NCBI RefSeq assembly: GCF_000186865.1
Contig: NW_008705568.1
Span: 217,254 to 281,253, forward strand
From: Aureococcus anophagefferens
Lineage: Eukaryota > Sar > Pelagophyceae > Pelagomonadales > Pelagomonadaceae
DNA: 64,000 nucleotides
Direction of reading: 5' to 3'
Of the stretch, positions 19,601 through 28,474 are shown one piece after another. Within the stretch, counting starts at the first letter, position 1. Each line of letters starts with the position of its first letter. A program made the translations under genes and the position numbers. The notes below the pieces were generated by a model. The model had not been told where the DNA came from and did no database searches. It saw only the letters and a program-made list of their open reading frames with translations.

Positions 19601-21509
19601 CGGCGGACGCCGCGGCGCGCGCGGCGGGCGACGTGCCCGTGGCGCCGGGCTTCCGCCTCGTCGTCCTCGCGAACCGGCCGGGCTTCCCCTTTCTAGGCAA
19701 CGACTTCTACCGCGAGTGCGGCGACGCGTTCGCGTGCCACGCCGTCGAGAACGCCGACGAGGCGTCCGAGGTGCAGATGCTGCGGCGCTACGGGCCCGGC
19801 GTGCGCGTGAAGCAGGTCGTCAAGCTCACGCAGGCCTTCAAGAAGCTGCGGGCCATGTACGACGACGGCGCGATCAGCTACCCCTACAGCTCGCGCGAGC
19901 TCGTCAAGCTCGTGCAGCACCTCGACCGCTTCCCGGCCGACGGCCTCCGCGGCGCCGTCGCCGACGTCTTCGGCTTCGACGCGCAGGACCCGCAGCTCCA
20001 CGCGAAGCTCATGAGCGTGCTGGACGCCGTCGAGGAGTCGCACCACGAGGCCGAGGCCGAGAAGCCGCCGCCGCCGCCGAAGGCCAAGGACGACGTCGCC
20101 GACAAGAACACGAAGGACGGCGAGGAGGGCCCGAACACGCGCGTCGAGTACACGGACAAGCCCGACGGCGACGGCGCGTCCGCGAAGACGCCCGAGGGCG
20201 CCGAGGGGCGGGACGCGGGTCGCGAGGCGAAGCGCGAGGCCCAGGGCACGGCCAAGGCCACGCAGGACGGCGTCGTGTCCGAGGCGCCGACGGACCGGGA
20301 CGCGGACCCGAGCCCGGCGCCGCCGCCGCGGGACCGGCGCGGCGCGGCGCCGGGCGGGAGCGACGCGACCAAGACGCCCGCGGGCGAGGGCTCGGGCGAG
20401 GCCAAGGCCGCGGAGGCGCAGGCGCTCGGCTTCAAGGACGGGCCCGCCGCGGCCGGCGGCGCCGAGGACGTCGAGGCGAAGGACGACGCCGGCGCGCCCG
20501 CGTCGACGGAGCCCCGGGGCCGGGCGACCGCGGACCCGGGCGGCGCCGCCAGGATCAAGGACGAGCGGCCCGTCGCGTCGGAGGGGGAGACCTCCGAGGA
20601 GCGCGCGCAGCGCGAGAAGGTCACGAGCGCGCTGGGCGCCGAGGACCGGCGGAAGACGCTCCACCAGCTGCAGATGACGGAGAAGGACGCGCGCCAGTAC
20701 GAGAAGCTCTACGCGGCCGTCGAGTCGCAGGTCGGCGTGCTCCGCGCCGCGCTCCTCGGCCGCGAGGCGCGCGAGCGCGAGCGCACGTGGAAGCGGCTCC
20801 AGACCCACGGCGAGCTCGACGAGCTCATGCTCGTCGACGGCATCACGGGCGCGACGAACATCTACAAGCGGCGGTCGCCCGACGACGCCGCGCGCCTGCT
20901 GAGCCAGCAGCTGCCGAAGCGCATCAAGTTCGTCCTCGACATCTCGGGCTCCATGTACACGTACAACCGCCTCGACGGCCGGCTCACGCGCGCGCTCCAG
21001 GCGCTGATCATGCTCATGGAGGCTTTAGACGGCTTCGAGCACAAGTACGAGTACTCCGTCGTCGGCCACTCGGGCGCCGCGTCCGCCGTGCTCCTTGTGC
21101 CCTGGGGAGCCCGCCGAAGACGCGCCTCGAGCGCCTCAAGCTCGTGCGCAAGATGGTCACCCACGCGCAGACCTGCAAGAGCGGCGACCACACGCTGCAG
21201 GCGACGAAGCGCGCCGTCGCCGACGTCGCCGCCAAGGCCGCCGACGAGTACTTCGTCTTCCTCCTCTCCGACGCGGACTTCGGCCGCTACGACCTCACGG
21301 GCCGCGACCTCGGCGCGGCGCTCACCGCGGACCCCCGGGTCTCGGCCTACGCCCTCTTCATCGCCTCCAACTTCGAGGCCGCGGAGGCCATCAAGGACGA
21401 GCTGCCCCCGGGCAAGGGCTTCTCCTGCTACGACACGTCCAAGCTCATCGGCACGCTCCGCGACATCTTCCAGGCGTCCATCGTCTTCTCGAAGCACAGC
21501 GCCCACTAG
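10663..21509 (+). CDS. VWA8: Giant VWA8-type AAA protein with a duplicated three-AAA cassette and VWA domain
   Basis: Exons are 10663..12705, 12906..15079, 15280..16855 and 17068..21509, about 3411 residues. SH3-like segments lie in the N-terminus. AAA1 (about 510-680) lacks a Walker A but keeps the VWA8 signature DLKQRREIRDGALVWANQ. AAA2 (about 903-1035) has Walker A GWRGVGKT. AAA3 (about 1282-1410) has GNQGVGKN and VDEADKAPLEVVC. The whole set then recurs: AAA1' (about 1653-1850), AAA2' (GERGVGKT, about 2281) and AAA3' (GNQGVGKN, about 2643). A C-terminal VWA domain with MIDAS motif DISGSM follows at about 3216. Animal VWA8 (about 1900 residues, mitochondrial) has one cassette. One base is missing near 21099-21108, where the frame changes between …LLVP and PPKTRLERL…. 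Confidence 0.88.
12706..12905 (+). mobile_element. Introner IE3 (family A), 200-bp intron in the VWA8-type gene
   Basis: Duplication GTGCCCAA occurs at 12706-12713 and 12906-12913. The donor GT is the first two bases of the left copy; the acceptor CCCAG is the element terminus. Orientation F; phase 0. The paralogous site in the second half of the gene (16556 onward) has no element and reads GTGCCCAAG straight through. Confidence 0.96.
15080..15279 (+). mobile_element. Introner IE4 (family A), 200-bp intron in the VWA8-type gene
   Basis: Duplication GTCGCTCGG occurs at 15080-15088 and 15280-15288. The donor is GT in the duplication; the acceptor is CCCAG. Orientation R, opposite to IE3 in the same gene. 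Phase 2. Excision joins …GRRCLRR to SLGGHAAEADD…. Confidence 0.96.
16856..17067 (+). mobile_element. Introner IE5 (diverged family B), 212-bp intron in the VWA8-type gene
   Basis: A 12-bp duplication, GTGCCCGACTGG, occurs at 16856-16867 and 17068-17079. The interior matches family B (CGACTTCAAT…, ATCCAAAAATCGGCCGAAACG, GAGGTTTGAAGT). The termini are weakly inverted (GTGTGAAAC / GTTTCCCAC). GT donor, CGCAG acceptor, phase 0. Excision joins …EVH to VPDWRADQV…. Confidence 0.9.
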
Positions 21510-21766
21510 CCCCGCTCGAGGGGGGCTGTTTTTAAAAGGACGGCGCAGTCGGGAGAGACAAGCAGGCTACAAGCGACTAACGCTGAAGTAAAGATGCCGT
21601 CACATTGGCGTCGTAAATTGGAATGGGGGCGAGAAGCTGAGCTCGACCAGGACTACGCGGTGCAGTTCGGCTTTGCTCATCTGAATGCGTGAGCGCAGGG
21701 CGACCACCGTCCAGCACTAGCATACACGACCATCCATCCAGCTCCAGCAGTAGCACCTGCACACGC

Positions 21767-23563
21767 ATGCTGCGCCTGATCCTGCTCGCCGCGGCCGCTC
21801 GAGGCGCTCGCAGCAGCGACGACGCCGGCGAAGACCTCGAGGAGCTCGCGGCTCGCGTCACCGACGACTTCGCGGCCGCGCTCGACGTCGACCCCGACGC
21901 GGCGGCCAACGCGCCGAACACGGCCGCGCGCGACGTGCGCGGCGGCCACTTCGTCCGGCCCCTCGCGCTGTCGCCGCTCGGCGCGCCGCGGCTCCTCGCG
22001 TTCTCGAACGCGACGCTCGCGCTGCTGGGGCTCGACGCGGCGGAGGCGGCGCGGCCCGAGTTCCTCGCGGTCTTCGCCGGCGGCGACCCGCGCGCGCCGG
22101 CGCTCGCGCCGCTCCACGCGGCGCCCTGGGCGACGCCCTACGCGCTGTCCATCTACGGCAGCGAGCAGGTCACGGACGGCGGCGTCGGCGACGGCTACGG
22201 CGACGGCCGCGCGGCGTCGCTCTTCGTCGCGGGCGCCTGGGAGGCGCAGCTCAAGGGCTCGGGGCCCACGCCCTTCCGGCGCCGCGGCGACGGCTTCGCC
22301 GTCGTCCGCTCGTCGACGCGCGAGTTTTTAGCGTCCGAGGCGATGGCGGCCCTGGGCGTGCCGACGACGCGCGCGCTCGCGCTCTGCGCGTCGGCGTCCG
22401 ACGTCGCCGAGCGGCCCTGGTACAGCGACCGGACGGCCGTCGACGACGACTTCCAGCCCGTCAGGCACGGCGGCGACGTGCTGCGGCGCGAGCGGCGCGC
22501 GATCACGACGCGCGTCGCGCGGAGCTTCGTGCGCGTCGGGAGCCTCGAGCTCTTCGCGCGGCGGCTCCGGCGCACGGGCGAGCCGCGCGCGCGGCGGGAG
22601 CTCGAGGCCCTGTTCCGCTACGCCTACGACCGCGAGGGCCTCGGCCCCGCGGGCGCGGCGCTCGAGGACGCGGCCGTTGCCGCGGCGACGGAGACGCGGG
22701 GCCGCTTCGCCTCGCTCGCGTGCCACTGGCTCCGCGTGGGCTACGCGCAGTCGAACTACAACTCCGACAACTCGCTCGTCGGCGGCGCGACGGTGGACTA
22801 CGGCCCCTTCGGCTTCGTCGAAAGGTACGACAAAACATGGGCGATGTGGGTCGGCTCCGGCGACCACTTCGCCTTCGGCAACGCGCTCGAGGCCGCGCGG
22901 CGCAACTGGGCGACGCTCGTCGACGCGCTGCGCCCGCTCGCGGGCGGCCGCGACGCCGCGCTCGACGCCGCGGTGCGGGGCTGGCCGGCCGAGGCGCGGC
23001 GCGCGGAGGGGGCCATGCGCGCCGCGAAGCTGGGCCTCGTCGGCGCGGCGGCGCTCGCCGCGGCGACCGTCGACGGCGCCGTCCGCTGGGACCGCGTCGA
23101 CGCGCCGCGGGGCGCCGCGGCGCTCGGGCTCTGGGCGCGGGCCGACGCGCTCCTGTCGCGCGGGCCGCCCTACGCGGACCACACGCTCTTCTGGCGGCTC
23201 CTGGGCCGCGCCGCGCGCGCGGCCGACGGCGCCGCGGCGCTCGGCGCGCTCGGCGGCGCCTGGTACGACGCGCCGGACGCGGACCTCGCCGCGGCGTGGC
23301 GCGCGTGGCTCGACGACTGGCGGGCCCTCGGGCCCGACGCGGCCGCGATGGACGCCGCGAACCCGGCGTTCGTGCCGCGCGAGTGGATGCTCGTCGAGGC
23401 CTACGAGGCCGCGGAGCGCGGCGACGGCGCCGTCGTCGACAGGCTCGCGGCCCTCTTCCGCCGCCCCTACGCCGAGGACCAGGCCCAGGCCGACTCGGAG
23501 GCCTACTTCCGCCGCGCGCCCGACGACGCGCACCTTACCGGCGGCGTCGGCTGGATGAGCTGA
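21767..23563 (+). CDS. SelO family protein (pseudokinase AMPylase)
   Basis: This 598-residue protein opens with a signal or targeting sequence (MLRLILLAAAARGARS). SelO/YdiU hallmarks follow in order: YGDGRAASLF and AQLKGSGPTPFRRRGDG (nucleotide-binding loop), RSSTREFLASEAMAALGVPT, and NSDNSLVGGATVDYGPFGF (metal-binding and catalytic-like segment). SelO proteins transfer AMP to Ser/Thr/Tyr of target proteins and act in redox homeostasis. Bacterial and mitochondrial members often end with a selenocysteine; here the C-terminus (…GGVGWMS) has none. ATG 21767 is chosen as the Met immediately before the hydrophobic leader. It is intronless. Confidence 0.87.
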   Translation: MLRLILLAAAARGARSSDDAGEDLEELAARVTDDFAAALDVDPDAAANAPNTAARDVRGGHFVRPLALSPLGAPRLLAFSNATLALLGLDAAEAARPEFLAVFAGGDPRAPALAPLHAAPWATPYALSIYGSEQVTDGGVGDGYGDGRAASLFVAGAWEAQLKGSGPTPFRRRGDGFAVVRSSTREFLASEAMAALGVPTTRALALCASASDVAERPWYSDRTAVDDDFQPVRHGGDVLRRERRAITTRVARSFVRVGSLELFARRLRRTGEPRARRELEALFRYAYDREGLGPAGAALEDAAVAAATETRGRFASLACHWLRVGYAQSNYNSDNSLVGGATVDYGPFGFVERYDKTWAMWVGSGDHFAFGNALEAARRNWATLVDALRPLAGGRDAALDAAVRGWPAEARRAEGAMRAAKLGLVGAAALAAATVDGAVRWDRVDAPRGAAALGLWARADALLSRGPPYADHTLFWRLLGRAARAADGAAALGALGGAWYDAPDADLAAAWRAWLDDWRALGPDAAAMDAANPAFVPREWMLVEAYEAAERGDGAVVDRLAALFRRPYAEDQAQADSEAYFRRAPDDAHLTGGVGWMS

Positions 23564-23983
23564 TCCTCGTGAGGCCCGCGCGTGCGGGGCTCGCCGGCGC
23601 GCCCGCCCCATCCGATGACGCGGCGCGCGCGTCTACGACGCGCGCGCCGCCGACGACGAGGTGCGCCTTTAGGAGAGCCCCCCTTGTTCTATACGGCGAG
23701 ACCGGTCCGCGGGGAACAAAACAGACCTCTGGACCGGCCTCCCATCGGGCGCCCCGCGGAGGATCCATACGGTCCGCCTCCGGCGCCCGGCCGCCGCCGC
23801 CGCTCCCCCCAGGGCGGCCGCCGCCGCAGTGGAAGTAAGGACATTCGTGTCATGTTTTAGGGGGGCAGCGCCGGCGCGCGACGCCGCGCCGCCCCGCGCT
23901 AGATGAGCCGCCGGCCGAGAGCGCGCCCGTCGTCCCGCCAGCGTTGCTCTGGAGCGCCCAAAGGGACCGGGACTTCGGAGGAG
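23564..23983. other. 420-bp intergenic region between convergent SelO and UAP1 genes
   Basis: It probably holds the two 3' UTRs. It includes a Pro/Gly-coding-like GC tract around 23760-23840 and a short AT-richer stretch near 23690-23720, but no open frame with family features. I see nothing else in it. Confidence 0.4.
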
Positions 23984-25649
23984 CTATGTGCGAGCAGAGG
24001 GGTCGTGAGAGGTGGCGAGGTTCGCGAGTCGGCCGCCCGCGCCGCGCGCGTGCTCCGCCTGGACGAGTCCGGCCTCGACGGCGACGCCCGCGAAGGCCTC
24101 GAGCCCCTCGCCGTCGTAGGAGAGCGCCGCGTCGACCTCGACGGGCCCCGCGCCGTCGACGGTCGCGCCCGCGGCCTCGAGCCACGCGCGGTGCGCGGCC
24201 TGCGTGGATTCCAAATCTTCAACCCGACTTCAACGTGCGCGTAATTGAACGGTTTGACGCGAGAATTTCCGCTGTGCTTCGAGAACTCGACGAGAGCAAT
24301 CGATTCGTCCAAAAATCAGCCGAATCGACTTCGATGTGATCGAGCTAGAGAGTTCTGAAGTTTGGTTGGGATAACCCAGCTTCCGCACCGTGCGCGGCGG
24401 ACACGAGCGCGCGCGCCGTGTCCGGCGAGTCGGCGTTCCCCGGCGCGTTCTTCACGGGCGCGAAGTCCGCGGCGCGGTCGCCCTCGAGGCACCGGAACCG
24501 CGCCGCGTGCGGGAACGCGTCGAAGATGAAGCGCTCGAGCTTGACGCCGTTCGGCGCCGCCGGCGCCGCGACGCGCGCGCCGTCGTAGTGGGCGATGGCC
24601 TTGCGCGCGACGTGGAGCGGCAGCGCGTCGACGAGCGTTTCCGCCGCGCGCGCGAGGAACGCGACGGCGAAGCAGTTGACGCAGACGTGCGCGTCGCGGA
24701 AGACGAGCGCGCCGGCGCCGTCGACGCGCGCGGCGTCGGCGGCGTCGAGCTCCGAGTACTCGACGACGCCCGGCCGGCCGCCCCGGAGCGCGACGACGCC
24801 GACCCTCTCCCCGGCGTCGACGCGGCGGACGACCTTGCACGCGACGTCCGCGCGCTCCGCCGCGGCGAAGCCGACGAACTCCGGGTCGCCGACCTTGACG
24901 AGCGCGTTGTCGACGCAGTACTGGCTCACGTACGCGACGCCGCGCCGCTCCATGTCCGCGAGCGCGCCGGACGCTGCGAGCGCGCCGTAGACGCCGCCGT
25001 TGCCGTCGGGCGCGACGCAGACCCGCGACGGCGTCTCGAGCAGGACCTTGCCGGCCGCGTCGAAGGCCGGCAGCGCGCCCTGCGCGAAGAAGAAGCACTG
25101 GTCCGCGCGGAGGCCGAAGTAGTGTTCCCGCGCGAAGTAGGCGCGCGTCGCCGCGTCCGTCGCGGCGGACGTCATCACGTACCAGGGCACGGGTTTCGCC
25201 GCGCCCGCGAGCGCCTCGAGCTTCCTGAGCCGCTCGCCCTGGAGCCGGAAGAGCGACTTCCGCGACGGCAGGCCCACGTCGTAGCAGCCCTTGGGCCCGT
25301 CGAAGCCCAGGCGGCTGCCCTGGCCGCCCGCGAGGAGCAGCACGGCGACCTCGCCGGCCCGCACGGCCGCGAGGCCCCGCGCGCGCCACGCGGCGCGCTC
25401 CGGGTGGCCCGCGAGCGCGGGCACGTCCGGGAGCGGCGCGAGCGCCTCGCGCGGCGCGGCCGCCGGCGGCGCCGCCGTCGCGCGCGCGAAGGCCGCCGTC
25501 GCCGCAAACGGGTCGATGGTCTGGAGCTGGGCGACGAGGGCGTCGCGCTCGGCGGGCGCGAGGGACGCCGCGTGGGCGAGGACGTGCCCCTGGCCCGCCG
25601 CGTCCCAGGCCCGCCGGACCTCCTCGAGGCGCAGGTCGGAGAGGCTCAT
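23984..25649 (-). CDS. UAP1: UDP-N-acetylhexosamine pyrophosphorylase (UAP1 type)
   Basis: Exons are 25649..24399 and 24199..23984, giving 488 residues. The nucleotidyltransferase signature is LLLAGGQGSRLGFDGPKG, followed by the UAP block PDGNGGVYGALAAS and the substrate loop YCVDNALVKVGDPEFVGF. NGVKLERFIFDAFP and APVKNAPGNADSPDTAR are also family-typical. The enzyme makes UDP-GlcNAc/UDP-GalNAc from the sugar-1-phosphate and UTP in the cytosol. The C-terminal exon restores AHRAWLEAAG…ALSYDGEGLEAF. The final ~30 residues are not conserved. The gene is divergent from Hikeshi, with 232 bp between starts. Confidence 0.9.
24200..24398 (-). mobile_element. Introner IE6 (family B), 199-bp intron in UAP1
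   Basis: Duplication GTGCGCGGC occurs at 24191-24199 and 24390-24398. The interior is family B (TCTTCAACCCGACTTCAACG, TCGTCCAAAAATCAGCCGAA) but the terminal repeats have decayed. The donor is GC (TCC|GCCGCG); the acceptor is CGCAG. Inserted in reverse orientation relative to the other B copies. Phase 0. Confidence 0.92.
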
Positions 25650-25881
25650 CGTCGAGGCGTTCGCGTCAAGGGTCGGCAATCGCTGAATGCCGCAGCCGCA
25701 CTCGATCGACTCGCAGCCGAGCTCGAAATCGATCGGTCTCCGAGCGCGCCGTCGGCAGGCGCAGCGCTCATTGCGCAGCGCCGTGGTGCCGCAGCAGCAT
25801 CGCACCAGCGCGCAGCAGCAGCGCGCACCGGCGCGCAATCGCGCATCGGTCGTCGCACGCGGCGCGCTGAGCACGCACGAC
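25650..25881. promoter_or_regulatory. Divergent promoter region of UAP1 and Hikeshi
   Basis: There are 232 bp between the ATGs. Around 25765-25860 it is dense in GCGCA-type words (GCGCAGCGC, CAGCGCGCAG). The promoter role is inferred from position. Confidence 0.4.
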
Positions 25882-26397
25882 ATGGCCCAGTTCGCCGTCG
25901 ACTGGTTCGGCGTCGTGGCGCCCGGGCGGCCCGTCGTGTCCAATTTCGTCATGGTCGACAGCGCGAAGTGCACGGCGCTCGTCGAGCGGCCCGCGGACAT
26001 CGGCGAGCTCTGCTTCTTCCTGCTGCCGCGCTGCGCGCTGCCGCCCGCGACGTGCGCGGTCCTCTACTTCTCCGCGGACGACAGCGCGTGGACCGTGCTC
26101 GGGAGCCTGAGCGCCGAGAAGCCGAGCGGCATCTTCCGCCTGCCGCCGCACCTCGGCGCCGGCGCGGCCGTCGCGCGCGTCGGCGTCGCGCTCGAGCCGG
26201 AGGCGACGGCCGCGAACCTCGACCTCGTCGGCTCCGGCGCGAGCGACCGGCGCGGCTTCGCGCGGGCCATCGCGCGGGACCTCATGGCCTTCGTGACGTC
26301 CTTCGCGGCGCCGCCGGCGGACGTCGTCGACCGCTGGCTCGCGCGCTTCGACGCAAAGTACGCGCGGGACCCGTCGTTCTATCTGCGGCCCCAGTAA
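25882..26397 (+). CDS. Hikeshi/OPI10 family protein (heat-stress HSP70 nuclear import)
   Basis: This 171-residue protein is close to the family length of about 195. Family features visible are the beta-rich N-domain (VVSNFVMVDSAKCTALVERP), VLYFSADDSAWTVLGSLSAE followed by KPSGIFRLP, VARVGVALEP, and the C-terminal DLMAFVTSFAAPP…WLARFDAKYARDPSFYLRPQ. Hikeshi binds Hsp70-ATP and FG-nucleoporins and carries Hsp70 into the nucleus during heat stress. ATG 25882 gives a normal N-terminus; the frame is open upstream but unconserved. It converges on the beta-helix gene, 45 bp between ends. Confidence 0.8.
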   Translation: MAQFAVDWFGVVAPGRPVVSNFVMVDSAKCTALVERPADIGELCFFLLPRCALPPATCAVLYFSADDSAWTVLGSLSAEKPSGIFRLPPHLGAGAAVARVGVALEPEATAANLDLVGSGASDRRGFARAIARDLMAFVTSFAAPPADVVDRWLARFDAKYARDPSFYLRPQ

Positions 26398-26442
26398 CGA
26401 CACCCTTGTTTACACTTACGTCGCCCGACCCCGTCGTCAGAG

Positions 26443-28335
26443 TCAGACCCCCCGCGAGTTCCCGCGGACGACGTCCCGCCACGCCGCGAGGTCCGCGTCG
26501 CTCGCGTCGATGAACGTCGCCGTGCGCGCGTCGTACCGGTTGTCGACGACGCGGTTGTCCACGGGGACGCAGACGTCGCTCATGGCTTCGAGCTCGGGCC
26601 ACCGCCGCGACCACGCCGCGGCCGCGGGCCCGGCGAGGACCGCCGCGACATCGACCATGGAGGAGCCGTTGACCCCGCACTGCGCGGCCTCCCAGTTCAT
26701 GCCGCGGTTGTCGACGTGGACCGCGAGCGAGCAATTCACAAAGGTCGAGTTCGCGAGCGTCGTGGACCGCCCGCCGCCGACGAAGAAGCCCGTGTCGCAG
26801 TCGACGAAGCGGTTCTCCTCGAAGGTCCAGCCCGACATCTGGTCGTCGAGGTAGACGGCCTGGACGCCGCCGCCGCAGCCCTCGACGCTCCGGCCCGCGA
26901 TGCCGCGGCGGACGCCCGAGAACGTGTTCCGCGCCGCGACGTTGCCGCGGTTCGTGAAGGCCCCGGCCTGGCCGCAGCTGTACCACGCGCCCGTGTCCGA
27001 GGCCTCGAAGGCGCAGTTCGAGATGGTGTTGCCCTCCCAGCGGCAGTCGACGGCCCAGATCTCGTTGCCGCCGCCCAGGGCGCAGTTGTGCGGCCCGTCG
27101 GCGAGCGTGTTGTTCACGAACGCGTCGCCGACGCCGCCCCACTTCAGGCCCGCCATGTACGTGCGCTTCCACCGCGCGGGCCGCCGGATCTCCGTGCGCG
27201 CGACGACGTTGTTCCCCGGGCTCAGGGTCAGCGGGTCGCCGCCGGACGCCCGCACGCCGACGCAGCCCGTGTCGTGGACCTTCGAGTCGAGCAGGGCCGA
27301 CCCCGCGCCGTCGAGCACGACGCCCGTCCGGCCGAGGTTGCGCACGGTCAACCCGCGCAGCGTCACGTTCGCGACGCCTTCCGCGAGCACGCCGACGCCG
27401 CGGCCGTCGCCGATCGTGAGCCCTTGGACCGCGACGTTCGACGCGCCCGTGAGATTCAGCACGACGGGCCTCGCCGTGAGCACGACGGCGTCGTCCGCCG
27501 TCCACTCGGCGAGCGGCTTCGGCGGGTAGAACGTGAGCGCGCCGGTGCGTTCGTCGACGAAGTACTCGCCGGGCGCGTCGACCTCGCCGAGCGCGTTGAC
27601 GACGTAGAAGCGCGCGTTCGCCTTGATCTCCGTCGCGGTGTCGTTGCGCAGGGTCAGGGACAGCAGATCCCCCGCCCGGGACGCGCCGGCCACGGCGACG
27701 TACGAATCGGTCCAGTCGAACGTCCAGTAGCCGTGGAGCCACGCGCCCGCCCAGCCGGCCGCGCGCGCCGCGGCCTCGGGCTGCACGCTCGCGTTGATCG
27801 CCACGGACGTTTCGCCGCCGACGTCGATGTTCGCGAAGGTCCACGACGCGGCGCCGACGTCCGCGTTGGGCCACCGGCCGAGCAGCATCCGCGCGCCGCC
27901 GAAGATCAGATCCGTCTTGTTGTGCTGGCAGTCGCCGACGCCGCTGCCCGTGACCATGGTCCCGAGGTCGTCGCGCGTGACGCCCTGCGCGTAGAGGTCG
28001 GCGCGCACGAGGGGCGACGACGGGCCGACGGCCGCGAAGGCCGCGCGGGGCACCTCGACGCCGCCGCTGAGCGCCGCGCCGCGGCCGTCGAGCGCGCGCC
28101 AGGTGATCGGGCGGCCCGGGCTCCCGGAGTCGTCCGGGCCGAGGGTCAGCGTCTCGTGGTAGGCGCCGGGGTGGACGACGACCGTGGCGCCGGCGGCCGC
28201 GGCGCGGGGCAGGGACCGCAGGTAGTCGCGGGCGGCGACGAGCGTCGCGAAATCGGCGCTGGCGTCGTCCTGGGCGACGTGCAGGACCTCCGCCGCGGCC
28301 GCGGAGCACGCGAGCCAGAGGAGGGAGCGCGCCAT
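26443..28335 (-). CDS. Secreted right-handed beta-helix (pectate-lyase-like) protein
   Basis: This 630-residue protein has a signal peptide (MARSLLWLACSAAAAEV). The N-terminal region has the 'DF.TL.AARDYLRSLP' entry typical of polysaccharide-lyase or hydrolase beta-helix proteins, with VVVHPGAYHETLTLGPDDSG next. Repeating turns with N-rich positions follow (ASNVAVQGLTIGDG, VANVTLRGLTVRNL, GSALLDSKVHDTG, WEGNTISNC, WTFEENRFVDC). Many N-glycosylation sequons and paired Cys suit an extracellular protein. It may cleave or bind cell-surface or environmental polysaccharide; catalytic residues cannot be assigned. It is intronless. Confidence 0.78.
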   Translation of the reverse strand: MARSLLWLACSAAAAEVLHVAQDDASADFATLVAARDYLRSLPRAAAAGATVVVHPGAYHETLTLGPDDSGSPGRPITWRALDGRGAALSGGVEVPRAAFAAVGPSSPLVRADLYAQGVTRDDLGTMVTGSGVGDCQHNKTDLIFGGARMLLGRWPNADVGAASWTFANIDVGGETSVAINASVQPEAAARAAGWAGAWLHGYWTFDWTDSYVAVAGASRAGDLLSLTLRNDTATEIKANARFYVVNALGEVDAPGEYFVDERTGALTFYPPKPLAEWTADDAVVLTARPVVLNLTGASNVAVQGLTIGDGRGVGVLAEGVANVTLRGLTVRNLGRTGVVLDGAGSALLDSKVHDTGCVGVRASGGDPLTLSPGNNVVARTEIRRPARWKRTYMAGLKWGGVGDAFVNNTLADGPHNCALGGGNEIWAVDCRWEGNTISNCAFEASDTGAWYSCGQAGAFTNRGNVAARNTFSGVRRGIAGRSVEGCGGGVQAVYLDDQMSGWTFEENRFVDCDTGFFVGGGRSTTLANSTFVNCSLAVHVDNRGMNWEAAQCGVNGSSMVDVAAVLAGPAAAAWSRRWPELEAMSDVCVPVDNRVVDNRYDARTATFIDASDADLAAWRDVVRGNSRGV

Positions 28336-28474
28336 GCGCACCTCGGGGCAGCCGTCTCGCGAGAGCACCAGAATATACGAGGAAGACACCTAAGTTCAAC
28401 GAGGCTTCAACGCGCAGCCTGCGCGAACCACGGCGCGAACGGGACGCGCCCGGACCGCGTCGGACAGAGCGCCT

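Noticed and set aside
21090..21110. Programmed ribosomal frameshift in the VWA8-type gene
   Set aside because: No slippery heptamer with a convincing downstream pseudoknot is apparent, and similar single-base breaks occur in two other genes, so sequence error is simpler.
23564..23983. Small Pro-rich gene downstream of SelO
   Set aside because: Frames ending in Pro/Arg tracts lack a plausible start and any conserved feature; more likely 3' UTR.
24390..26513. 707-residue plus-strand open frame antisense to UAP1
   Set aside because: Arg/Gly/Ala/Asp-rich translation with no motif, lying opposite a gene with intact enzyme signatures. In DNA this GC-rich, antisense frames are often open by chance.
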